The notes below the pieces were generated by a model. It searched no databases. It worked only from the letters and a program-made list of their open reading frames with translations, and was not told the DNA's origin. Shown piece after piece: positions 16,030 to 24,636 of a stretch of DNA of 64,000 nt (within the stretch, counting starts at the first letter, position 1; each line of letters starts with the position of its first letter). This DNA comes from Herbiconiux sp. A18JL235. Its GTDB lineage: Bacteria > Actinomycetota > Actinomycetes > Actinomycetales > Microbacteriaceae. Where the stretch lies: assembly GCF_040939305.1 (NCBI RefSeq), contig NZ_CP162511.1, positions 3,782,001 through 3,846,000 on the forward strand. The letters run 5' to 3'. The position numbers and the translations under genes are program-made.

Positions 16030-16982
16030 CGGTCGAGCACCTGGGTGCGCAGGTGCTCGACCGCTTCGTCGGCATCGGGCCCACCTGTACGGGCGACGTC
16101 CCAGGCAGCGATCAGGGGGTCGACGAGATCGTGTCGGCCATTGTCGGAGGCCCACGCGCGGGCAGTCGACCAGATCGTCGGATCGGCGGGAATGGCGACC
16201 TCGAGAGTCGCCTTCGATTCGCGGCTTCGTGCGAAGCCCAGCGCCTCCAGCTCCACACCCGAGCCGACGTACACCATGCCGCGTCGCGGCCGACGCCAGG
16301 GTGCGAGGGCATCGGCGGCGATATCTCCGGACAGCAGGGCTCCCTCGACCTCTTTCGTCACGCGTTCAGCCTGTTGCGAGACCGGCGCCAGACCGAACCA
16401 CCAACCGCTCAAGCCCCCGGTGCCCGGGTAGTCAGAGAGAAAGAGGTCCCAGATCTCCGATGGCTTCGTGCAGACCCAGCCGAGCTCGCGACGTTCGACC
16501 TGATCGAGCACCTTCAGGCCCTGGGAGACCGCGGATTGTGTGATTCCACACTCGCGCGCCAAGGTCGATTGATTGCGCGGTGCGGAGGTGCGGAGGAGTG
16601 ACCGCATCAGAGCGAAGCGGCCCCACGGCCTGCGTCTCGAGAGGGCACCATCGACACTCACTGCCGGCTGCCGACCCAGCTCCTCGCCCTCGACGAGCGC
16701 GACGCCGTCCTCGACCGCCACCACGACGAGGTCCGGATGCTCCGATGCCATCCGCCGACCGGCCGGAGTCAGGCGGGGAACGATCGCGAGAACAACCTCC
16801 TCCTCGGGGTCGAGCCGACCAAGAACGTCCAGGTCGACGGCTTTCAACGGATGCTGACGCGTGACGACTCGTGCCGTCACCGATCGCATGGGCAGCTCGA
16901 GAACGGCGCGATGGGGGCCAGACGGTCGCACTCGCACCCCGAGGGACTCCAGAACGTCCATTCCGTTTCGGGCAGCGATCAC
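16023..16982 (-). CDS. AbiEi-like winged-helix regulator, putative antitoxin
   Basis: 319-residue protein with an N-terminal region (about residues 1-115), a winged helix (FALMRSLLRTSAPRNQSTLARECGITQSAVSQGLKVL in two halves) and a C-terminal domain starting at GWWFGL. The LTPAGRRMASEHPDLVVVAV stretch, the wHTH and the late VDPLIAAWDVARTGGPDADEAVEHLR block match the AbiEi-like architecture that accompanies nucleotidyltransferase toxins. The start is GTG 16982, with TAATAT ending 6 nt before it (leaderless). A perfect palindrome at 17012-17028 lies upstream and is the obvious autorepression site. The toxin gene follows with a 7-nt overlap. Confidence 0.7.
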   Translation of the reverse strand: MIAARNGMDVLESLGVRVRPSGPHRAVLELPMRSVTARVVTRQHPLKAVDLDVLGRLDPEEEVVLAIVPRLTPAGRRMASEHPDLVVVAVEDGVALVEGEELGRQPAVSVDGALSRRRPWGRFALMRSLLRTSAPRNQSTLARECGITQSAVSQGLKVLDQVERRELGWVCTKPSEIWDLFLSDYPGTGGLSGWWFGLAPVSQQAERVTKEVEGALLSGDIAADALAPWRRPRRGMVYVGSGVELEALGFARSRESKATLEVAIPADPTIWSTARAWASDNGRHDLVDPLIAAWDVARTGGPDADEAVEHLRTQVLDRW

Positions 16983-16988
16983 GGGTCT

Positions 16989-16994
16989 ATATTA
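16989..16994 (-). promoter_or_regulatory. -10 hexamer of the AbiE-like operon
   Basis: TAATAT on the minus strand ends 6 nt before GTG 16982. It lies in a 45-bp AT-rich patch that stands out in this GC-rich window. Confidence 0.55.
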
Positions 16995-17011
16995 GCTGCG
17001 GTTGGAAATTT

Positions 17012-17028
17012 GGATATAACTTATATCC
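17012..17028. promoter_or_regulatory. perfect 17-bp palindrome, AbiE-like operator
   Basis: GGATATAA-C-TTATATCC overlaps the expected -35 position of the promoter at 16989-16994. Type IV systems are known to be autorepressed by the AbiEi antitoxin binding inverted repeats, which fits this placement. Confidence 0.6.
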
Positions 17029-17063
17029 CTGTTCACGGTCAAAGCTTCTGCAAGGGCGCGAAG

Positions 17064-17579
17064 CTACTCCCAGAAACCCTCGTGCACGGCGGTGGCGGCG
17101 GGGAGGGCGACGGGGCCGGTGAGGTTGACCGTGCGTCCGCCGCGGGCGAAGACCTCGCGGCTCGGGAGGGAGAGGGTGGGAACGCCCTCCTGCTCGTCGA
17201 CGAGCTCGCGCAGCGCCGCCTCGGAGAGGGCGAACACCACCTCGGGGATGCCGGCCCAGTAGATCGCGCCCGAGCACATGGCGCAGGGCTCGGTGCTCGT
17301 GTAGAGAGTGCTGCCCGCGAGCTCGCTCATCTCGAGCCGCTGGCCGGCGTCGCGCACCAGGTTGGTCTCGGCGTGACCGATCGGGTCGTGACCCGTGATC
17401 ACCGTGTTCTCGGCCTCGATGACGCGCCCGTCAGCGGTGACGAGCAGCGCGCCGAAGGGGTGGTTGCCGTGCTCGCGGGCGCTGCGGGCAAGCTCCACCG
17501 CACGCCGCAGGTGCGCGAGCGCCACCGGGTCGAGGTCGTCGGGGTCGAGCGGGGCGTCGAAGGCATCGGATGCGCGCAT
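17064..17579 (-). CDS. nucleoside/guanine deaminase-like protein (CMP/dCMP deaminase fold)
   Basis: 171-residue zinc-dependent deaminase. The catalytic zinc site is complete: HAETN with His and proton-shuttling Glu, and PCAMC with the two cysteines. The core with NHPFGALLV resembles guanine deaminase and tRNA-adenosine deaminase relatives; the exact base is not decided by sequence. ATG 17579 is preferred to the GTG at 17597 because GATGCT ends 6 nt upstream. It is followed downstream by the AbiE-like promoter and preceded by a 54-bp palindromic repeat. Confidence 0.85.
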   Translation of the reverse strand: MRASDAFDAPLDPDDLDPVALAHLRRAVELARSAREHGNHPFGALLVTADGRVIEAENTVITGHDPIGHAETNLVRDAGQRLEMSELAGSTLYTSTEPCAMCSGAIYWAGIPEVVFALSEAALRELVDEQEGVPTLSLPSREVFARGGRTVNLTGPVALPAATAVHEGFWE

Positions 17580-17611
17580 CCCGTCAGCATCGCACACGCC
17601 CGCCGCGCGTG

Positions 17612-17665
17612 TTGGTCGCCCGAATCGCTCTCATATCGCTGAATGGGAGCAGTTCGAGCGACCAA
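17612..17665. repeat. 54-bp dispersed imperfect palindrome, copy A
   Basis: Ends in TTGGTCGC and GCGACCAA (8-bp perfect terminal inverted repeats). It occupies most of the gap between the AfsR-type regulator's 3' end and the deaminase start. Copies B (23274-23327) and C (37007-37060) have the same length and ends; copy A matches them best on its reverse complement, sharing GAACTGCTCCC near one end. Confidence 0.7.
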
Positions 17666-17678
17666 GACCGCCGCGCCC

Positions 17679-20600
17679 TCAGGAGGCGAGGCCGTCGAGC
17701 AGCTTGATGGCGTCGCCGATGCCGAGGCGGGTTCCGCGGGCGTACTCGCGTCGCCAGACCGCGGCCGGCAGGCCCTGCCGCACCCGCTCACGGTAGCTGC
17801 TCCAGTAGGGCGGCTCGACCGAGCGCGGCGCGTAGCCGAACCGCACCGCGACGGTGTCGACCACGCCGAGCAGCGCGGCACCGTCGCCGTGCCGCTCGAG
17901 CAGCGCGCAGGCGGCGGCACCGGTGTGCAGCGTCGTCACGACGGCGTGCATGTCGCCGTCGCACACCGCCCCGCGCACCGCCGATCGCACCTGCGACACC
18001 GCGTCCTTCCCGCGCCGCAGCTTGATGTAGAGATGCGCGAGCCGCGCGGCCGCGGCATCGGCGGCCCAGCGGTGCCCGCATCGGCGTGCCGCACCGTGGG
18101 CCTCGCCGAAGGCCTCGAGCGCTTGGGCGGGCTTGTCGAGGTACCCCTTCGCGATGCCACGGAACAGGTGCACCTCGCTCTCGGCCCAGGCCGCGCATCC
18201 GGGTTCTGCGAGATGGGCGAGGGCCCGCCGCATCCGCTCGTCGTGCCCCGCGACGTCGCCCGCGACGGCCCGCCACATGCCTGTGCAGGCGGCGAACAGG
18301 GCGCGCAGGGTGGGGTCGCCCGAGGCCTCCGCGGCCACGGCACCCTCGACGGCGTAGCGCTCGCCGCCGAACTCGTCGCCGGAGCGATGGATGTTCATGA
18401 CCGCCCCGAAGTACGCCTTCGCCACGGTCGACGGATGCGCGGTGCCGGGCAGGGCGAGGGCCTGGTCGATCCAGAGGCGGGCGCGCTCGAACAACCCGCG
18501 GCGGAACCAGTGCCATGCCTGCCCGCCGACGAGCTTCAGCGCGTTCTCGCGATCGCCCCGGGCGAGCGCTGCCTCGAAGGCGAGGTGCAGGTCGGGGCGG
18601 GCGGCGTCGAGGGCGGCGTGCGCCTCGCGGGCCGCCGCACCGCGCAACTCGCCGTCGACCCGCAGCGCCCAGGAGGCGAACCACGCGAGGTGCCGCTCAG
18701 CCCAGGCTTCGCGCTCCGACGGGCAGTCAGGCTCCGCGTCGTCCTGCTGCACGAACAGTTTCACCGACTCGAGCAAGCGGTAGTGGCGGCGCCCCGCGGC
18801 CGTGTCGACGGCGACGAGCGACTTGCGGGCGAGCCCGAGGAGGAGCTCGCGGGCGGGCGGGGTGGCGGCGCCGGCGCCGGCGGTGGATGCGGGCGCGGCA
18901 CCATGTGCAGGTGGGAGCGCGGTCGCAGCATCGGGCGCGGGCACGGGTGCGGCACCATGTGCAGGTGGGAGCGCGGTCGCAGCATCGGGCGCGGGCGCGG
19001 GCGCGGCACCATGTGCAGGTGGGAGCGCGGTCGCAGCATCGGGCGCGGGCGCGGGCGCGGTTGCGCAGATGGCGTCGACGGCGTCGCGGGTGAACGGCCC
19101 GACGAACCGGGCGAGTTGACGCAGCAGCATCCGCTCGGGCGGGGTGAGCAGCTCGACGCTCCAGGCGATGGTGTTGTGGAGGCTCGCCTGGCGGGCGGTC
19201 GAGGGGGAGTGCCTGTCGAGCAGTCCCTCCGCGTCGATCGCGTCGCAGAGTTCGTCGAGGTCGAGCACGTCGAGCCGCGCCGCCGCGAGCTCGAGGGCGA
19301 GCGGCAGTCCGTCGAGCCGGGCGCAGACGGCACGGATGCTCCGCTGATCGCCCGAGGGCTCGAACCCCGGCGATGAATCCGCCGCCCTGGCGGCGAACAG
19401 CGCCACCGCGTCGCCGCTGTCGTCGACCGACATGGGTGCGACGGGAACCAGCCGCTCGCCCGGAACGCGGAGAGCCTCCCGCGAGGTGACGAGCACCGTG
19501 AGTCCCTGGCAGTGCGCCAGGAGGGCCACCGCGAGCTGGGCGACCTCCTCACGCACGTGCTCGGCGTTGTCGAGGACGAGCAGCACGCGGCGACCGCCCA
19601 GCCGCTCGGCGATCGCCTCGACGGCGGTGAGGCCCGACGGGCGCGGCCCCGCGGCACCGAGGCGATCGGCGAGCAGCTCGGCGACCTGCCCCGAGCCGTC
19701 GCCGGTGACGGCCGGCCGCAGGGGTGCGAGTTCGAGCATCCACTGCTCGTCGTCGTCGGGATGCTCGACCCGGCGCGCACTCTCGATGGCGAGCCGCGTC
19801 TTGCCGACGCCGCCGGGCCCCACGAGGGTGACGAGCCGCGAGCTGCGACGTGCGGCGGCGATCGCCGCCATCTCCGCGGCGCGCCCGACGAACGAGCTCA
19901 CCGGAAGCGGGATGCCCCGCCGCGCGACCACCCCGCCATCCCTCCGCGGCGACACGGCCGGATCGAACCGCACGATCGCCTCCCGCAACGTCTCCGCGTC
20001 GAACACCGCGGAGATCCCGCGCCCACCCGACTCGATCGACGTGAGGTCAGCGTCTCCGTCCACCGCAGCGGCACCAGGCTCCCCACCCATCGCCGCGACC
20101 ACACGCTCCCCACCCACCGCAGCAACACCACGCTCCCCACCCACCGCAGCAACACCACGCTCCCCACCTACCGCAGCAACACCACGCTCCCCACCCACCG
20201 CAGCAACACCACGCTCCCCACCCACCGCAGCAACACCACGCTCCCCACCCACCGCAGCAACACCACGCTCCCCACCCACCGCAGCAACACCACGCTCCCC
20301 ACCCACCGCAGCAACACCACGCTCCCCACCCACCGCAGCAACACCACGCTCCCCACCGACTGCAGCTGCACCACGCGCCTCATCCACCGCAGCGGTACCA
20401 GGCTCCCCACCCATTGCCGCGACACCACGCGGAGCGCCGTCCCGCACTTCACCCGAGAGGCGTCTCCGCCGGCTCGCCGCCGGGCTCGGCGCCCTCCCCT
20501 CGACCAGCACCCTCGCCTCAGCGGCACCCCGGTGGCCCGCCCGCACCACCTCGCCGACACCGACCGCGTGCCCTGCGCCTTCCCTCTCGGCACCCCCACG

Positions 20601-21491
20601 GCCCTCACTGTCGCGATCGTCCGACGCCGAGCCGTGAGCCACCGCACCCGCACCACGTGCGCCACCGACACCCGCCGCAGCAGTGAGCACAGCCGCCCCC
20701 TCGCCCCCGAGCCGCTCCGCATTGACGCGACCCCCTGCATCCGCACCCTCAGCCACCGCATCCCCACCGTCACCCGCAGGCGCCGACGCGCGCGCGAGCC
20801 CGGCCCCGGACCCGGGCGCCAGCGCCTCCACCCCTGCGTCGAGCAGGCGCAGCGCCTCGGCGGGCCGGCCGAGGCGCGCCGTCGCCTCGGCCGCGAGCAG
20901 GATCGTCGACTCCCGCACCTCGGCCCCGCCGGCCGACAGCGCCGTCAGCGCCTCGAGGGCCTCCCGCGCGGCCCCCGCGGCGAGCCGACGCTCCGCGTAG
21001 CGCTCGATCGACACCTCCCGAAGACGCTGCAGCCGCGCCCGCGCGGGCCCCACGAACGGAAATCCGTCGAGATCGGCGAGCGGAACCCCCGCCCAGAACC
21101 CCGCACCCCACGCCGGAGAGCCAAGCACCCCCGACTCCCCATGCCGAGACAGCGACTCCCCGAGCCGCGAAAGCCGCTCCGCGTCGATCTCCACCCCGGC
21201 CGGATCGAGGAGGTACCCACCGCGCCCGCCCACGATGTGGCCGCCGAGCCCACCCTGCCGCAGCCGCGACACCTGCGCGCGCAGCGAGCTGACGGCGGCA
21301 CTCGGCGGCTCGCCCCACAGCGCGTCGACGAGCTCTGCGGTGGTGACGGGCTCGCCCGGTGTGAGCGCGAGCCGGGCGACGATCGCCCGCCGGAACACCC
21401 CGCCGAGCAGCAGGTGCTCCCGCCCCCAGCGCACGCGCACCGGCCCGAACAGCTGAATGCGGATATCGATCACCCGAGCAGTATTCACCAC
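17679..21491 (-). CDS. AfsR/SARP-type regulator with BTAD, NB-ARC ATPase and TPR region, containing tandem repeats
   Basis: 1270-residue transcriptional regulator. Residues about 8-95 form an OmpR-type winged helix (QLFGPVRVRWG ... ELVDALWGEPP ... GRGGYLLD). A bacterial transcriptional activation domain follows to about 230. A low-complexity region (230-480) includes 14 nine-residue repeats. An NB-ARC/STAND ATPase has Walker A GPGGVGKTR (about 557-565) and Walker B VLLVLDNAEH. A C-terminal helical/TPR region contains three 18-residue repeats (about 812-866). STAND regulators integrate ATP binding with ligand sensing to control secondary metabolism or development. The start is GTG 21491, with TAACGT 6 nt upstream. 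Target unknown; no biosynthetic cluster is adjacent. Confidence 0.88.
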   Translation of the reverse strand: MVNTARVIDIRIQLFGPVRVRWGREHLLLGGVFRRAIVARLALTPGEPVTTAELVDALWGEPPSAAVSSLRAQVSRLRQGGLGGHIVGGRGGYLLDPAGVEIDAERLSRLGESLSRHGESGVLGSPAWGAGFWAGVPLADLDGFPFVGPARARLQRLREVSIERYAERRLAAGAAREALEALTALSAGGAEVRESTILLAAEATARLGRPAEALRLLDAGVEALAPGSGAGLARASAPAGDGGDAVAEGADAGGRVNAERLGGEGAAVLTAAAGVGGARGAGAVAHGSASDDRDSEGRGGAEREGAGHAVGVGEVVRAGHRGAAEARVLVEGRAPSPAASRRRRLSGEVRDGAPRGVAAMGGEPGTAAVDEARGAAAVGGERGVAAVGGERGVAAVGGERGVAAVGGERGVAAVGGERGVAAVGGERGVAAVGGERGVAAVGGERGVAAVGGERGVAAVGGERVVAAMGGEPGAAAVDGDADLTSIESGGRGISAVFDAETLREAIVRFDPAVSPRRDGGVVARRGIPLPVSSFVGRAAEMAAIAAARRSSRLVTLVGPGGVGKTRLAIESARRVEHPDDDEQWMLELAPLRPAVTGDGSGQVAELLADRLGAAGPRPSGLTAVEAIAERLGGRRVLLVLDNAEHVREEVAQLAVALLAHCQGLTVLVTSREALRVPGERLVPVAPMSVDDSGDAVALFAARAADSSPGFEPSGDQRSIRAVCARLDGLPLALELAAARLDVLDLDELCDAIDAEGLLDRHSPSTARQASLHNTIAWSVELLTPPERMLLRQLARFVGPFTRDAVDAICATAPAPAPDAATALPPAHGAAPAPAPDAATALPPAHGAAPVPAPDAATALPPAHGAAPASTAGAGAATPPARELLLGLARKSLVAVDTAAGRRHYRLLESVKLFVQQDDAEPDCPSEREAWAERHLAWFASWALRVDGELRGAAAREAHAALDAARPDLHLAFEAALARGDRENALKLVGGQAWHWFRRGLFERARLWIDQALALPGTAHPSTVAKAYFGAVMNIHRSGDEFGGERYAVEGAVAAEASGDPTLRALFAACTGMWRAVAGDVAGHDERMRRALAHLAEPGCAAWAESEVHLFRGIAKGYLDKPAQALEAFGEAHGAARRCGHRWAADAAAARLAHLYIKLRRGKDAVSQVRSAVRGAVCDGDMHAVVTTLHTGAAACALLERHGDGAALLGVVDTVAVRFGYAPRSVEPPYWSSYRERVRQGLPAAVWRREYARGTRLGIGDAIKLLDGLAS
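18895..19056 (-). repeat. 54-bp in-frame tandem repeat, three copies
   Basis: Three nearly identical 54-bp units (for instance CCATGT recurs at 18901, 18955 and 19009) encode 18-residue Ala/Pro repeats containing DAATALPPAHGA inside the AfsR-type regulator. Unit length is a multiple of three, so copy number can change without frameshift. Confidence 0.85.
20050..20427 (-). repeat. 27-bp in-frame minisatellite, about 14 units
   Basis: Fourteen contiguous 27-bp units; ten (from 20104 to 20373) are near identical and four flanking units are degenerate. Each encodes nine residues of the type AAVGGERGV. The arm CGCTCCCCAC recurs every 27 bp at 20104, 20131, 20158 and so on to 20347. It lies between the BTAD and NB-ARC domains of the regulator, where length variation would alter only a linker. 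Confidence 0.9.
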
Positions 21492-21497
21492 CCTGTC

Positions 21498-21503
21498 ACG
21501 TTA
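21498..21503 (-). promoter_or_regulatory. -10 hexamer, leaderless start of AfsR-type regulator
   Basis: TAACGT on the minus strand ends 6 nt before GTG 21491. Confidence 0.45.
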
Positions 21504-21545
21504 GTCAATAGCCCGAGAGGCAAGCGTCATCCTCTGAACGCCCCT

Positions 21546-23162
21546 TCAGAACTGCGCGATGAAACTGCCCAGGATGCGGTCGACCGCCGCCAGGTCATCA
21601 TCACTGTTCGCCTGCACATTGACGGTGATGACGTAGCTCCCGTCGTCACTCGTCGCCGCGAGCGTCACGTACTGCGCACCGACCCCGCCACACGAGTCGA
21701 ACACCTCGAACTGCCCCGTGTGATACCCGTCGGCGAACGGCTGCCGCCCGAGCGAGACGCATCCCTCGCCGAGCAGGAAGTCGGCGCTCCCCTGCAGCAG
21801 CGCCTGCGGGTCGATCACTCCGACGGCCTCGGCCGAGGCCGCGATCGCCACCCCCGGCGTGTTCCACGAGTCGTTGAACCCGGCGAGCGAGGGGGCCGCG
21901 ACGATGCTGGCCCAGCTCCCCGCATCCGTCTGCAGCGGAGCGCCGTCGATCTCGCTCCACGCCGCGGGCACCTCCACCAGGATGGCGCCGCTGTCGTCGG
22001 AGACGGTCTCGAACGCGCCGGTGGTCGAGCCGCCGTCGGCCCCCGAGACCCCCGACCCGGCGATCACCTCCACCGGCTCGAACTCGTCTCCGCTGAACTG
22101 ACCGCGGTAGTACAGCCCCTCCGAGGGGCGGTAGAGCTCCCCGTCGATCACCCCGCTCTGCCCGTGGGTGCGCAGCACGTCGCAGTAGTCGGCGAGCGTG
22201 CCGTCCTGGGCCAGCGTGACCCCCTGCATCCGGGTCAGCACGTCGCCCGGCTCGACGCCGGCCGCATCGGCGGTCGACCCCGCCGCCACCGAGCTCACCC
22301 AGACGCCGAGCCCGTTCCCCTCGTCGTCGGTGAGGGCATGGGCGTTGATGCCGAGGCTCAGCACATCCGTTCCCACCTCGAGCTCGTCGAGCACGGCCTG
22401 CACCTCGTCGCGGTGGATGGCGAGGTTGGTGTCGTAGAGGTCGCTGCCGGCGTAGTTGACCCCCATGAGCCGCCCCTCGGCGTCGACGAGCGGGCCGCCG
22501 GAGTTGCCGGGGCGGATGCGCGCATCGTGCTCGATCACCGAGTCGAGCGACGCCCACGGCGTCTCGCCCGGGGTCGACGCCTTCGACACGATGCCGCGCG
22601 TCATGGTGAAGGTGGGGTCGCCGAGCGGGAAGCCCGCCGCATACACGTCGGTCGCTGTGGTGATCTCGCCCTCGTGCCAGGCGAAGTACGGGTAGTCGCC
22701 CTTCTGCAACTGGATGAGGGCGAGATCGAGACACTCGCTCGACGCCACCACCTGCGCGTTGAGGGTCTTCGCGGTGTCGCCGCCGCGCCACACGTCGAGC
22801 GTGCCTGCGCCCACCACGACGTGGTTGTTGGTGAGGGCGAGCCCGTCGGGCGAGATGAGGAACCCGGTGCCGCGGCCGGCCCCTTCGTAGTCGCCGTAGG
22901 AGGGGTCGGCGAAGGTGCCGACGGCCTCGATCTGAAGTACCGCCGACTGCACGTCGTCGAAGGCCACGGCGCCGGTGGTGTCGGCCCCTGGTTCGGCGGC
23001 TCCGGATGCTCCACCCCGGTCGGCGGGGCCACTCCCGAACCCGAAGGAGCAGGCGGTGAGGGCGAGGACGGTGAGGGTGCCGACAGCGGTGGCAGCGGTG
23101 CCGCGCCGCAGCGCGCGGGTGCCGTGCGAACGGGCGTGAGGTGTAGGGAGTGCTCGAATCAT
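21546..23162 (-). CDS. lipoprotein serine protease, S1 (HtrA-like) with PDZ
   Basis: 538-residue secreted protease. The signal peptide ends in a lipobox (LTAC, Cys38), so it should be anchored outside the membrane. The trypsin-like domain has the triad His in TNNHVVVG, Asp in LDLALIQL and Ser in RPGNSGGPL. A PDZ-like segment follows (VSSVAAGSTADAAGVEPGDVLTRMQG). About 200 further residues resemble a separate extracellular domain ending in VDRILGSFIAQF. ATG 23162 precedes the signal peptide; the longer frame to 24419 runs antisense to the antiporter. Role in envelope protein quality control is likely by family, substrate unknown. Confidence 0.88.
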   Translation of the reverse strand: MIRALPTPHARSHGTRALRRGTAATAVGTLTVLALTACSFGFGSGPADRGGASGAAEPGADTTGAVAFDDVQSAVLQIEAVGTFADPSYGDYEGAGRGTGFLISPDGLALTNNHVVVGAGTLDVWRGGDTAKTLNAQVVASSECLDLALIQLQKGDYPYFAWHEGEITTATDVYAAGFPLGDPTFTMTRGIVSKASTPGETPWASLDSVIEHDARIRPGNSGGPLVDAEGRLMGVNYAGSDLYDTNLAIHRDEVQAVLDELEVGTDVLSLGINAHALTDDEGNGLGVWVSSVAAGSTADAAGVEPGDVLTRMQGVTLAQDGTLADYCDVLRTHGQSGVIDGELYRPSEGLYYRGQFSGDEFEPVEVIAGSGVSGADGGSTTGAFETVSDDSGAILVEVPAAWSEIDGAPLQTDAGSWASIVAAPSLAGFNDSWNTPGVAIAASAEAVGVIDPQALLQGSADFLLGEGCVSLGRQPFADGYHTGQFEVFDSCGGVGAQYVTLAATSDDGSYVITVNVQANSDDDLAAVDRILGSFIAQF

Positions 23163-23273
23163 GCGGGCCAGCGTAGGCAGCGCCTCGCGCCTTCGGGCGG
23201 CGGGTTCCCGCCCCGCAAGCTTGCGGCAACCCCGCACCCCGCGAGCTTGCCCAGCACCCACCTCTTGCTCGCG

Positions 23274-23327
23274 TTGGTCGCGCAAACTGCTCGCCTTCCG
23301 CGACTTGAGAGCACTTCGCGCGACCAA
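23274..23327. repeat. 54-bp dispersed imperfect palindrome, copy B
   Basis: Starts TTGGTCGC and ends GCGACCAA; the inverted repeat extends to 13 bp in this copy (GCGTTGGTCGCGC at its left flank with its complement on the right). It lies between the antiporter's 3' end and the protease start. The rest of 23163-23273 shows no gene. Confidence 0.7.
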
Positions 23328-23347
23328 CGCGCGGGGAGAAGAGTCCC

Positions 23348-24571
23348 TCAGCCCTCGACGGGCACGTGCACCTCGGTGTCGGGCGGGAGGGTGCGCCCGC
23401 CGAGGGCGCGCTTGCGCTGCCCGAGCGCGAGCAGCGGGAACAGCAGCACCGAGAGCATCCCGGCCCCGACGAGGGCTGCGGCAGTGGAGGCCTGGAGCAC
23501 GCCCTCGGCGACGCCGATGCCGGTCACCGCGACGATGATGGGGAGCCCGGTGGCGCTGAACAGCCCGATCGCCACCCGGTCGCGGCGCCCCGATCCAGGC
23601 GGTGCCGCGAGCGCCCCGGGGAGTCCGCGCACGAGGAGGAGCAGCACCACCGAGGCGACCATGAGCACGAGCGACGACGGGCTCGACAGGAGCGAGGTGA
23701 GGTCGAAGGTGACCCCGGTGTAGATGAAGAAGATCGGCACCAGGAACCCGAACGCCACCCCCTCGAGCTTGCTCTCGACGAGCTTCAGGTCGGCGCGGTC
23801 GCCGCCCTTCAGCAGCACGCGGTAGAGCACCCCGGCGGCGAAGGCCCCGAGCAGCATGTCGAGCCCGAGCACCATGCTGAGCACCACGAGCGCGGCGACG
23901 ACGAACAGCACGAGCCGCACCGCGAACTGCCCACTGGTGTGCAGGGTCGCCGCGACGAGGGCGTGAAGGCGCGGGTACGGCCCGCGCGAGGCGAGGAAGA
24001 TGGCGAGCCCCGCCACGAGCACGAACCCGATGAGCACGACGGCAGCTGTGAGCGGCGCGCGCCCACTGAGGAACACCGAGATCGCCACGAGCGGCCCGAA
24101 CTCCCCCACCGCTCCGACCGCCGTCACCGCTCTGCCGAACGGCGTCGACAGCTCGCCGGCGTCGCGGAGCACGGGCATGATGGTGCCGAGCGCGGTCGAG
24201 GTGAGTGCGATGCCGACGACGATCCCGGCCTCGATCGACGGGCTCACCAGCAGCCCCGCGGCCACCCCGGCGGCGAGCGAGATAAGCCAGCCCAGGCTCG
24301 CGCGGCGCAGCGGGCGCCCGCTGATGGCCTTGAAGTCGATCTCGTTGCCCGCCATGAAGAACAGCATCGCGAGCCCGAACTCCGACAGTCCGTCGATGAA
24401 GCCGCTCTCGTTCACCCACCCCAGGAGGCTCGGGCCCACCACGATGCCGAGCACGATCTCGAACACCACGAGCGGCACCTTCGCCACGCGCCCGATGAGC
24501 GAGGCGACGAGCGGCGCGAGCACGGCGAGACCCGCCACCACACCGATCGAGATCGGATCGAGACCGTCCAC
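23348..24571 (-). CDS. CPA2-family cation:proton antiporter
   Basis: 407-residue integral membrane protein of the monovalent cation:proton antiporter-2 family (KefB-like), with about 12-13 hydrophobic helices. Family signposts are VPLVVFEIVLGIVVGPSLLGW in helix 2, FGLAMLFFMAGNEID, the helix with TSTALGTIMPVLRD and GEFGPLVAI. The C-terminus is short: no TrkA-N nucleotide-binding domain is attached, so regulation differs from KefB/C. GTG 24571 follows a G-rich ribosome-binding site. Cation specificity (K+ or Na+) is not evident. It lies downstream of the prp operon on the same strand with a 65-bp gap. Confidence 0.88.
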   Translation of the reverse strand: MDGLDPISIGVVAGLAVLAPLVASLIGRVAKVPLVVFEIVLGIVVGPSLLGWVNESGFIDGLSEFGLAMLFFMAGNEIDFKAISGRPLRRASLGWLISLAAGVAAGLLVSPSIEAGIVVGIALTSTALGTIMPVLRDAGELSTPFGRAVTAVGAVGEFGPLVAISVFLSGRAPLTAAVVLIGFVLVAGLAIFLASRGPYPRLHALVAATLHTSGQFAVRLVLFVVAALVVLSMVLGLDMLLGAFAAGVLYRVLLKGGDRADLKLVESKLEGVAFGFLVPIFFIYTGVTFDLTSLLSSPSSLVLMVASVVLLLLVRGLPGALAAPPGSGRRDRVAIGLFSATGLPIIVAVTGIGVAEGVLQASTAAALVGAGMLSVLLFPLLALGQRKRALGGRTLPPDTEVHVPVEG

Positions 24572-24600
24572 GCCCACCCCCCTTTCAGCGAGAGTAGCGG

Positions 24601-24629
24601 GTGGGCGCGGCGGCCGCGCGGTCGCCCAC
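24601..24629. terminator. possible hairpin after prpC
   Basis: GTGGGCG and CGCCCAC flank a GC-rich 15-base interior, itself partly self-complementary, just past the prpC stop codon. No U tract follows, so it may be an attenuating structure only. Confidence 0.35.
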
Positions 24630-24636
24630 GCAGGCG

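Noticed and set aside
20050..20427. CRISPR array
   Set aside because: The 27-bp repeats are contiguous without spacers, are in frame with a protein and no cas gene is present.
19512..23723. 1403-residue plus-strand open frame
   Set aside because: It is antisense to the AfsR-type regulator and the S1 protease, both with clear domains. Its composition (Arg/Pro/His-rich, with repeats mirrored from the minisatellite) is typical of a shadow frame in GC-rich DNA.
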